The position numbers were made by a program, and so were the translations under genes. Shown here in pieces: positions 49,618 to 57,546 of a stretch of 64,000 bases of DNA. Source of the DNA: Paludibaculum fermentans (GTDB taxonomy: Bacteria > Acidobacteriota > Terriglobia > Bryobacterales > Bryobacteraceae); NCBI RefSeq assembly GCF_015277775.1, contig NZ_CP063849.1:124001-188000 (forward strand), given 5' to 3'. The notes under the pieces are model-generated. The model worked only from the letters and a program-made list of their open reading frames with translations. It was not told the DNA's origin and searched no databases. The number at the start of each line of letters is the position of its first letter. The first letter of the stretch is position 1.

Positions 49618-52600
49618 GTGCTCATCCGTCCCTCACCCCTCTCTGGTTTCGACCCCCTGGTGCAGGAGTGGTTCGCCGCGCGTTTCCAGCAACCCACCGC
49701 GCCCCAGGTCAACGCCTGGCCCGAAATCTCCGCCGGCCGCGACGTCCTCGTAGCCGCCCCCACCGGCTCCGGCAAGACGCTCGCCGCCTTCCTGCTAGCC
49801 ATCGACCGTCTCATCCGCGCCGCCCGCCTGGGCGACCTCCCCAACGAGACCCAGGTCGTCTACGTCTCGCCCCTGAAAGCTCTCTCCAACGACGTCCACA
49901 AGAACCTCGAACTCCCGCTAGCCCAGATCGCGGCGCTCGCGAAAGAGAAGGGCATCGCCCTGGCCCCCATCCGCACGGCCATTCGCACCGGAGATACCCC
50001 CGCCGCCGAGCGCCAGCGCATGACGAAGCACGCTCCGCACATCCTCGTCACCACGCCCGAGTCGCTCTACATCCTCCTCACAGCCGACCGCCCCCGGAAG
50101 TTCCTCACCACCGTCACCACAGTGATCGTTGACGAGATCCACGCCATTGTCGGCGACAAGCGCGGCTCGCATCTCGCGCTCACCCTCGCCCGCCTCAATG
50201 CCCTCTGCGCCAAACCGCCGCAGCGTGTCGGCCTCTCCGCCACAGTCAGCCCCATCGAGGAGGTCGCCCGCTTCCTCTCGCCCCACGTCTCCATCGTCGA
50301 TGTCGGCCATCGGCGCGAGATGGATCTCTCCATCGAGGTCCCCGACGACGAACTCGGCGCCGTCGCCACCAGCGAGATGTGGGCCGAGATCTACGACCGC
50401 ATCGCCGCCCACATTCGCGCGCACCGCACCACCCTCGTCTTCGTCAACACCCGCCGCCTCTCCGAACGCATTGCCCATGCCCTCTCTGAACGCCTGGGCG
50501 AGAACGTCGTCCTGCCACACCATGGCAGCCTCTCCCGCACGCTCCGCCTCGACGCCGAGTCCCGCTTGAAAGCCGGCGAGCTGCGCGCCGTGGTCGCCAC
50601 CGCTTCCCTCGAACTCGGCATCGACATCGGCACGGTCGACCTTGCCATCCTCATCGGCTCCACACGCTCCATCGCCGTAGCCCTCCAGCGGATCGGCCGC
50701 TCCGGCCATTGGGTCGGCGCCAGGCCGGCGGGCATCTTCATCCCCTCCACCCGCGACGACCTCATCGAGTGCGCCGCCATCATCCACGCCATCCGATCCG
50801 GCGACCTCGAACGCGTCGAAATCCCGCGCAACCCCCTCGACATCCTGGCCCAGCAGATCATCGCCGAAACAGCGGCCCAACCCTGGCGCACCGACGACCT
50901 CTTCGACCTCGTCCGCTCCGCCTACCCCTACCGCGACCTCGACCGTGCCACCTTCGACGCCGTCGTCGAAATGTCCTCTGAAGGCATCGCCACCGCCCGT
51001 GGCCGCAGCGGAGCCCTGCTCCATCGCGATCAGGTGAACGGCTGGATCCGAGGCCGCCGCGGAGCCCGTCTCGCGGCCATCACCTCCGGCGGCGCCATCC
51101 CCGAGAACTCCCTCTACACCGTCGTGGCCGAACCGGACGGAACCAACGTCGGCACCCTCGACGAGGACTTTGCCGTCGAAAGCATCACCGGCGACGTCTT
51201 CCTGCTCGGCACCCACTCCTGGCGCATCCGCCACGTCATGAAGGGCCGCGTGCACGTCGAGGACGCCCACGGAGCCCCGCCCTCCATCCCCTTCTGGCTC
51301 GGCGAAGCCCCCGGCCGCTCCGCTGAACTCTCCGCCGCCGTCTCCCGCCTGCGCCAGCGCCTGCTCCAACCCGGCGGGGCGGAGTGGCTCGTCGCCGAAT
51401 GCGGGATGAACGCCGCCGGAGCCATCCAGGCCATCGCCTACGTCCGCGAAGGCGTGGCCCGCCTCGGTGCACTGCCCACCCTCGACACCGTCGTGGCCGA
51501 GCGCTTCTTCGACGAATCCGGAGGCATGCAACTCATCCTCCACGCCCCCTTCGGATCCCGCGTCAATCGCGCCTGGGGCCTCGCCCTCCGCAAGCGTTTC
51601 TGCCGCACCTTCAACTTCGAACTCCAGGCCGCCGCCACCGACAATGGCATCGTCATCTCCCTGAGTGACCGCCACGCCTTTCCCCTGGAGCTCATCTTCC
51701 AGTTCCTCAAGGCAGCAACGGCCCGCGACGTCCTCACCCAGGCCCTGCTCGACGCCCCCATGTTCGGAGCGCGCTGGCGCTGGAACGCCTCCCGCGCCCT
51801 GGCCATCCTCCGCTTCAATGGCGGCAAACGCGTTCCGCCGCCCATCCAGCGCATGCGTTCCGAAGACCTGCTGGCCGCCGTCTTCCCGGATCAGGTCGCC
51901 TGCGCCGAGAACCTCACCGGACCCATTCAGATCCCAGACCATCCACTGGTCAACGAAACCATCGACAACTGTCTCCACGAAGCCATGGACCTCGATCGCC
52001 TCATCGATGTCCTCGCCGCCATTGAGAAGGGTGACATCCGAACGGTGGTCCTGGACCTCCCGGCCCCCTCCGTCTTCTCCCACGAGATCCTCAACGCCAA
52101 CCCCTACGCGTTCCTCGACGACGCGCCTCTGGAAGAGCGCCGCGCCCGCGCCGTCCAGCTCCGTCAGACCCTGCGCACCGACCTCACTGACGGCACAGGC
52201 ATCCTCGACCCCGCCGCCATCGCCCAGGTTGCCGCCGAAAGCTGGCCCGATGTCCGCGATGCCGACGAGTTGCACGACGCGCTGCTCACCCTCATCACCA
52301 TGCCGCCCGAGCCGAAGTGGACCCACTTCTACCAGCAGCTCGAGCAAACCGGCCGCGCCTCCACCCATCACCGCAACGGCCGCCCCTTCTGGGTCCCCAC
52401 GGAAAAGCTGGAAGCCGCCGGCGACATCCTGTCCATCCTGCGGGGCTGGATGGAATCCACCGGGCCGTCCACTCTCAGAGTCCTTTCCGAAACCCTGGCC
52501 TTCCCGTTCGGCGATATCGAAAGCGCCATGGCCCGGCTGGAGTTCGAAGGCCAGGTGCTCAGCGGCCACTTCTCTCAACCGGCGGCCTCCGAGCTCGAGT

Positions 52601-53634
52601 GGTGCAACCGCCGCGTCCTCGCCCGCATCCACCGCACCACCCTCGGCCGCCTGCGCCGCGAGATCGCCCCCGTCACCGCCCAGCAGTTCCACGCCTTCCT
52701 CGCGAAATGGCAGCACGTCGCGCCCGGCACCCAGCTCCACGGCGCGGACGGACTCTTCGAAGTCATCCGCCAACTGCAGGGTTACGAAGCCGCCGCGTCG
52801 GTCTGGGAGTCTCATCTCCTCCCGCGCCGCATCGCGAACTATGAGCCCGAGCTGCTCGACGACCTCTGTCTCTCCGGTGACGTCACCTGGGCCCGCGTCT
52901 CTCCGCACCCTGCGCTGGAGGAGGAGGGTCGCCGCATCCGCCCCACCAAGCTCGCCCCCATCGCCATGATGCTGCGCGACGACTCCGAGTGGCTGCTGAG
53001 CCGTCATGAAACGGAATCCAGCTCCGAGTCCCTCTCCCACCCCGCCCGCGATGTCCTCGAGCTTCTCCGCAGCGAGAAGGCCCTCTTCTTCACGGATCTG
53101 GTCCGCACCACCCGCCACCTCGCCAGTGAAGTGGAAGACGCGCTCTGGGAACTCGTAGCCGCCGGCCTCGTCACCGCTGACGGCTTCGAAAACCTGCGTT
53201 CGATCATCGATCCCAAGCGCCGCCGGGGCGAAGGCCGAGGCCGCCACGCCCGGCCCCGTCACTCCGCTGGCCGCTGGGCGCTCGTCCAGCGCACCCCCGG
53301 CGATCCCGCCGAGCGCATTCAGAAATGGGCGGAACAACTCCTGCTCCGCTGGGGAGTCCTGATCCGCGACCTCCTCGCCCGCGAAACGGGAGCCCCGCCA
53401 TGGCGCGAACTCCTGCCCGTCCTCCGCAAGCTGGAAGCGCAAGGCCAGATCCGGGGCGGCCGCTTCATCGACGGCTTCACCGGAGAACAGTTCGCCCGCC
53501 CGGAGGCACTGGACCTGATGCGGGCCGTGCGCCGGGAGGCGGACGCGGCAGGCCCCGTCGACCTCACCACCCCGGATCCCCTCAACCTCATCGGCATCCT
53601 CCTGCCCGGCCCCCGCATCGGCCGCCTGGCCTGA
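49618..53634 (+). CDS. lhr: Lhr-type DEAD/DEAH-box helicase
   Basis: About 1,338 residues from GTG 49618, preceded by AGGAG; the frame extends upstream to 49540 without family sequence. Lhr marks: FDPLVQEWFAARFQQPTAPQ (Q-motif region), APTGSGKTLAAFL (Walker A), VDEIHAIVGDKRGSHL (Walker B with DEIH), VGLSATVSP (motif III), TASLELGIDIGTVDLAI and QRIGRSGHW (motifs V and VI). The long C-terminal part has the Lhr-specific winged-helix and DEAD/H-associated domains. Lhr is a 3'-5' single-stranded DNA translocase involved in DNA repair. It is somewhat shorter than the E. coli protein, as in many phyla. Confidence 0.94.
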   Translation: MLIRPSPLSGFDPLVQEWFAARFQQPTAPQVNAWPEISAGRDVLVAAPTGSGKTLAAFLLAIDRLIRAARLGDLPNETQVVYVSPLKALSNDVHKNLELPLAQIAALAKEKGIALAPIRTAIRTGDTPAAERQRMTKHAPHILVTTPESLYILLTADRPRKFLTTVTTVIVDEIHAIVGDKRGSHLALTLARLNALCAKPPQRVGLSATVSPIEEVARFLSPHVSIVDVGHRREMDLSIEVPDDELGAVATSEMWAEIYDRIAAHIRAHRTTLVFVNTRRLSERIAHALSERLGENVVLPHHGSLSRTLRLDAESRLKAGELRAVVATASLELGIDIGTVDLAILIGSTRSIAVALQRIGRSGHWVGARPAGIFIPSTRDDLIECAAIIHAIRSGDLERVEIPRNPLDILAQQIIAETAAQPWRTDDLFDLVRSAYPYRDLDRATFDAVVEMSSEGIATARGRSGALLHRDQVNGWIRGRRGARLAAITSGGAIPENSLYTVVAEPDGTNVGTLDEDFAVESITGDVFLLGTHSWRIRHVMKGRVHVEDAHGAPPSIPFWLGEAPGRSAELSAAVSRLRQRLLQPGGAEWLVAECGMNAAGAIQAIAYVREGVARLGALPTLDTVVAERFFDESGGMQLILHAPFGSRVNRAWGLALRKRFCRTFNFELQAAATDNGIVISLSDRHAFPLELIFQFLKAATARDVLTQALLDAPMFGARWRWNASRALAILRFNGGKRVPPPIQRMRSEDLLAAVFPDQVACAENLTGPIQIPDHPLVNETIDNCLHEAMDLDRLIDVLAAIEKGDIRTVVLDLPAPSVFSHEILNANPYAFLDDAPLEERRARAVQLRQTLRTDLTDGTGILDPAAIAQVAAESWPDVRDADELHDALLTLITMPPEPKWTHFYQQLEQTGRASTHHRNGRPFWVPTEKLEAAGDILSILRGWMESTGPSTLRVLSETLAFPFGDIESAMARLEFEGQVLSGHFSQPAASELEWCNRRVLARIHRTTLGRLRREIAPVTAQQFHAFLAKWQHVAPGTQLHGADGLFEVIRQLQGYEAAASVWESHLLPRRIANYEPELLDDLCLSGDVTWARVSPHPALEEEGRRIRPTKLAPIAMMLRDDSEWLLSRHETESSSESLSHPARDVLELLRSEKALFFTDLVRTTRHLASEVEDALWELVAAGLVTADGFENLRSIIDPKRRRGEGRGRHARPRHSAGRWALVQRTPGDPAERIQKWAEQLLLRWGVLIRDLLARETGAPPWRELLPVLRKLEAQGQIRGGRFIDGFTGEQFARPEALDLMRAVRREADAAGPVDLTTPDPLNLIGILLPGPRIGRLA

Positions 53635-53942
53635 CCTCGCGAGTCCCCAAGCGGCCGAAGCCGCATTGAGCCGCGACCGTGAGGGAGCGGAGGAGCCACC
53701 GAATAGCTCCACAAGTGCAACAGCGCGGCCCTCTGTCAGCGCCTCTTCAATGCCCGAAGCCAAGGAGCCTTCTATACCCGTGTCGCCCGTTTCACGAATC
53801 CCGCCCACGAACTGAAGCTCCCCATACAGAACATCACCGCATCATCCGATTCCTGAACTGACACCCCCACGGCGAGCACCACCGTCCGGGCAGGGAAACC
53901 CATGCGAACGACTGAACGCCCGTTACCCGCGAGGCCCACGGC
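53635..53942. other. 308-bp gap with REP-like repeat
   Basis: No gene is supported. The first 60 bp contain REP-like copy 2; a GGAGC/GCTCC inverted repeat (near 53691-53710) follows. The rest shows no clear signal. Confidence 0.45.
53658..53690. repeat. REP-like dispersed repeat, copy 2
   Basis: 33 bp containing CCGCGACCGTGAGGGAGCGG (CCGC/GCGG inverted ends), 25 of 33 identical to 46344-46376. It lies 24 bp after the lhr stop codon, a typical REP location. Confidence 0.5.
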
Positions 53943-54362
53943 ATGAGCCAACACGACTTCCCGGTTTCCGAGTGGTCGGAAGGGCTGGATTCCGGCAATC
54001 CGGACATCGACCTGACGGACCCGGCAGTCTGCGCGCCCGTCGCCGTGCCGCTCAATCTGCCTGATCCCCAGCCCGCCCCGGATCGCGCCCACACCAAGAA
54101 CGTCATCATGGTGATCGCGATGTGCCTGGCCGTTCTTGCTTCAAGCAAACCGAGAACCTTCGCCTGGCTGACCCGCGAGTCGCTGGCCTACCTGCCAATC
54201 CTCGCACTCGCCTATGGTCTGGTCACCATCGCCCGTTTCCGGCACGCCAACCACCGTAATCCCCCAAGCCGCACCCACGCCGCGCTACTCCTGATGATGC
54301 TGCTCGTGTCTATGGTCGCGGTCGCCGGCTTCTGGGGCTCCGCCGCCTGGCCCGGTCTCTAA
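53943..54362 (+). CDS. Hypothetical membrane protein, 139 residues
   Basis: Not recognised. The first 50 residues are acidic and proline-rich (HDFPVSEWSEGLDSGNPDID), followed by three hydrophobic segments (about 53-68, 80-95 and 112-135). A cytoplasmic acidic tail with a small membrane anchor is the simplest reading. Codon bias supports a real gene; the next gene on the strand starts 61 bp later. Confidence 0.6.
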   Translation: MSQHDFPVSEWSEGLDSGNPDIDLTDPAVCAPVAVPLNLPDPQPAPDRAHTKNVIMVIAMCLAVLASSKPRTFAWLTRESLAYLPILALAYGLVTIARFRHANHRNPPSRTHAALLLMMLLVSMVAVAGFWGSAAWPGL

Positions 54363-54423
54363 GCGCCGGTCCTCAGAGCCCTCCCGCTCCGGTCAATAAT
54401 GGAGGGGTCCACAGAGGAAATCC

Positions 54424-55794
54424 ATGTCCCAGGCAATCGACTCGTTCGTCAGCTCCAACTCCGGCCGCTTCCTTGAGGAACTGAACCAGTTCCTTCGCAT
54501 CCCCTCGATTTCCACTTCACCGGAGCACGTCTCCGACGTGGCCGCCGCCGCCGAGTTTGTGGCGTCCAGCCTCAAAACCGCCGGACTCGAGAATGTCGAG
54601 ATCATCCCCACTGAACGGCATCCTCTGGTGTACGCCGATTGGCTCCATGCCCCCGGCAAACCCACCGTACTCTGCTATGGCCACTACGACGTCCAGCCGC
54701 CCGATCCACTGGAACTCTGGCACACCCCGCCCTTCGAACCCACCGTTCGCGACGGCAACCTCTACGCCCGCGGCTCGGCCGACGACAAGGGCCAGATGTA
54801 CATGCACGTCAAGGCGGTGGAGGCCCTCTTTGCCGTTTACGGAAAACTGCCCATCAATGTGAAGTTTCTGATCGAGGGCGAGGAAGAGGTCGGCGGAGCC
54901 AGCATCACCAAGTACGTTGCCGCCAATCCCGCTAAGCTGAAAGCCGATGTAGCCCTGGTCTCCGACACCGCCCTGTATGCCGAGGGGATCCCCACTCTCT
55001 GCATCGGGTTGCGCGGCCTCATCTACATGGAAGTCGAAGCCACCGGCCCGATGCGCGACCTCCACTCCGGCCTCTACGGAGGAGCGGCCCCCAACGCCGT
55101 CTACGGCCTCATTGAACTCCTGGCCAAGGCTAAGGATGCCGGCGGGCGCATCCAGATCCCCGGCTTCTACGACCAGGTAGCCGAACCCGCCCCCGCCGAA
55201 ATCGCCAGTTGGAAGTCCCTGCCGTTCTCCGAAGCGGAGTTCCTCAAGAAGGAAGTCGGAGCCAGCCGCCTCACGGGCGAAGCCGATCGTATGGTCCTCG
55301 AACGCGTCTGGTCCCGGCCCACTCTCGAGGTCCACGGCATCGCCGGCGGCTTCACCGGAGCCGGTGCCAAAACCGTCATCCCCGCCACAGCCACCGCCAA
55401 AGTCAGCATGCGCATGGTGCCTGACCAGGATCCTGACCAGATGTACGCCGCCTTCGAGCAGTGGGTGGCCGATAACACCCCCGCCGGTATTCAGACCAAA
55501 GTCCGCAAACTCAGCGGCGGACCGGCCGTCATCGTGAACCCCGAACACCCCGCCATCCACCAGGCTGCGGTCGCGTTCAAAGACATCATGAACGCCGACA
55601 CCGTGTTCATCCGCTCCGGCGGCTCCGTGCCGATCGTCGGCGATTTCGCCCACCATCTGGGAATCCCCACCGTGATGATGGGGTTAGGGTTGCCCGACGA
55701 CGGCCTCCACTCGCCCAATGAGAAGTTCAAGCTCGACAACTTCTACCTTGGCATCCGCACCGTCGCCCACTTCTTCGAGAAGTACGGCGCGTAG
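54424..55794 (+). CDS. M20-family dipeptidase
   Basis: 456 residues of the carnosinase/CNDP-like M20 branch. Metal-site motifs: LCYGHYDVQPPDPL (His, Asp), RGSADDKGQMYMHVKA (bridging Asp), IEGEEEVGGAS (Glu pair), LVSDTALYAEGIPT (Asp), and FAHHLGIPTVMMG (His) near the C terminus. The dimerisation-domain element RDLHSGLYGG is intact. It hydrolyses dipeptides in the cytoplasm. A ribosome site GAGG is 8 bp upstream. It is convergent with the glycosyltransferase fusion 9 bp away. Confidence 0.93.
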   Translation: MSQAIDSFVSSNSGRFLEELNQFLRIPSISTSPEHVSDVAAAAEFVASSLKTAGLENVEIIPTERHPLVYADWLHAPGKPTVLCYGHYDVQPPDPLELWHTPPFEPTVRDGNLYARGSADDKGQMYMHVKAVEALFAVYGKLPINVKFLIEGEEEVGGASITKYVAANPAKLKADVALVSDTALYAEGIPTLCIGLRGLIYMEVEATGPMRDLHSGLYGGAAPNAVYGLIELLAKAKDAGGRIQIPGFYDQVAEPAPAEIASWKSLPFSEAEFLKKEVGASRLTGEADRMVLERVWSRPTLEVHGIAGGFTGAGAKTVIPATATAKVSMRMVPDQDPDQMYAAFEQWVADNTPAGIQTKVRKLSGGPAVIVNPEHPAIHQAAVAFKDIMNADTVFIRSGGSVPIVGDFAHHLGIPTVMMGLGLPDDGLHSPNEKFKLDNFYLGIRTVAHFFEKYGA

Positions 55795-55803
55795 CCTATC
55801 GTC

Positions 55804-57513
55804 CTATGGTCGCGGCAGCACTCCGGTGCGAGCCGCGACCGGGACCGATGAACCCTCACCGTCAAGCCGTTCCACTGGCCGCTTCCGCACGACCACCACG
55901 CCCTGTGTCAGGATCAACGGCCACAGAATCCGCTCCTCCAGAACCTCACCCCGGCCCAGCGCCACCTGGCGGACCTCCTCCTGCAACAAGGCCCGCTCAT
56001 CTGGAAACTTCCATAAGCCAAATACTTCCAGAAGCTTGCGAGTGATTCTATAAAGTAATGTCGGAGTAGGAAAAGTGATGATCACGGTGCCGCCGGGGCG
56101 TGCCTGGTCGAAATGTGCCTCAATCGCCCGGCGTGTCCCCTCCCGGTCGAAATGCTCCACCAGCCCGGCGCTGAACACCACATCCGCCCGCGGATCCACG
56201 CTCAGTTCAAGCACGCTCTCCTGCCTGAGTTCCACTTTGGCTGAGGCCCGGCGCCCCAGCAAATCCAAACCGTGCCGGTTCGTATCGATCACTTCATAGC
56301 ACGACGGACGGAACTCCTCGGCCAGCCGGTCGTAGAAGCAGCTGTTTGCCCCGCCGATCTCCACGAAGTGCGCTCCCTGGCTCACGCCCGCCGAGCGCAT
56401 CATCCGCACCAAAGCACCGCCGCTGTACTTCCGGGTCAGCTTTGCGGTCGGCGGGACGGACTCATAGTAGCTGGTCCAGTCCGTTGCCTCGCCTTGCTTG
56501 CGGCTGAAGATCAAGTCCCGTTGAATCAGGAAACTAGCCAGGAAAAGTGCAGCTTCCACGGCAACTTTGATCGCCACCACGCCCGCCTGGAACCGGTCGT
56601 GGATCAGCGTGATCAGTACGTAGGAGATGGCCGCGTTCGCCGTCACCAGCAGCAGGTACTTCGGAAGGGTGTCCTTATGCGGACCCCGGGACAGGAATAC
56701 CGCCTTCCGCGCAGCCGCGTAATTGAAGAGCACAGCCACAGACCGGCCGATTAGTTGTGAAAGTAGAATATTATGAGAGCCATTGTAAGCAACGGCAAAT
56801 ACGGCATTATCGATGACAGCAGTGAATACTGAGGCGAGCGTGAACCGCATCAGCACCAGATAGATCCGCATCGAGTCCCAAAGCGGATCGAAGTGGGACG
56901 AGGAATTACTATTGAGGTAGATGGTGCGGATTGGAAGCTCCAGCGTAGGCACTCCGCGGTGCTTGGCCGCCAGCAGCATATCCAGTTCAAACTCATACCC
57001 GTTGGACGGCAGTTTCAGCAGCTGGCCCGCGAGCGCCAGGGGAATCCCCCGCAGTCCGGTTTGCGTGTCCGTCAGCCGGGTGCCCACGAGCAACTTGACC
57101 AATGTGGCGCTGATTCGATTGCCAACCTTGCTGCGCCACGGGACCTTGCCCCGAAACTGGCGGCTCCCCAGTATGAGGTTGCCGGGGTTGCTCCTCAGCT
57201 TGGCTGCCACCGCGGCGATGTCCTCCGGCGAATGCTGGCCGTCCGCATCCGCCGTCACCACGCCCGACGCATCCGGCCACGTGAGCAGGATATGGTTCAG
57301 TCCGGTCTTGAGCGCCGCGCCCTTTCCAAGGTTCACTGCATGCTTGAGAAGATGAACTCCATCTAGCTGATTTAGAAGGAGTAACGACTTCGGAAGCCGG
57401 CTGCCATCGTCGACGACAACAATGCGCGTAAACCCCATGCGGCGCAGGGCGGTAACGGTCTCCTGCAACTCGGGATCCGCCTCATAAGCGGGGATCAGGA
57501 TCGGAGTCAGCAT
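55804..57513 (-). CDS. Fusion of GT2 glycosyltransferase, GtrA membrane domain and methyltransferase
   Basis: 569 residues in three parts. Residues 1-210 are a GT-A glycosyltransferase of the dolichol-phosphate-sugar type: IVVVDDGS (D35/D36), NLGKGAALKTG, VVTADADGQHSPEDI (the metal-binding D-x-D) and SNGYEFELDML. Residues about 216-337 form a GtrA-like four-helix domain (FTLASVFTAVIDNAV, FNYAAARKAVF, SFLIQRDLIF). Residues 350-545 are a class I methyltransferase with HFVEIGGANSCFYD and ADVVFSAGLVEHF. Separate homologues are normally separate genes. Some codons in the middle of the gene (around 56720-56960) are A/T-richer than the neighbours. The protein probably makes or modifies a lipid-linked sugar. 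It lies 33 bp after the ADOP gene on the same strand. Confidence 0.88.
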   Translation of the reverse strand: MLTPILIPAYEADPELQETVTALRRMGFTRIVVVDDGSRLPKSLLLLNQLDGVHLLKHAVNLGKGAALKTGLNHILLTWPDASGVVTADADGQHSPEDIAAVAAKLRSNPGNLILGSRQFRGKVPWRSKVGNRISATLVKLLVGTRLTDTQTGLRGIPLALAGQLLKLPSNGYEFELDMLLAAKHRGVPTLELPIRTIYLNSNSSSHFDPLWDSMRIYLVLMRFTLASVFTAVIDNAVFAVAYNGSHNILLSQLIGRSVAVLFNYAAARKAVFLSRGPHKDTLPKYLLLVTANAAISYVLITLIHDRFQAGVVAIKVAVEAALFLASFLIQRDLIFSRKQGEATDWTSYYESVPPTAKLTRKYSGGALVRMMRSAGVSQGAHFVEIGGANSCFYDRLAEEFRPSCYEVIDTNRHGLDLLGRRASAKVELRQESVLELSVDPRADVVFSAGLVEHFDREGTRRAIEAHFDQARPGGTVIITFPTPTLLYRITRKLLEVFGLWKFPDERALLQEEVRQVALGRGEVLEERILWPLILTQGVVVVRKRPVERLDGEGSSVPVAARTGVLPRP

Positions 57514-57546
57514 CTGTCTTACACATCTTACGCCGTCTTTCCGGTT

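Noticed and set aside
49918-53808. A 1,296-codon open frame antisense to lhr
   Set aside because: Its translation is low-complexity Gly/Glu/Asp/Ala-rich text with no domain, a product of strong third-position GC bias on the opposite strand; the helicase motifs on the plus strand are complete.
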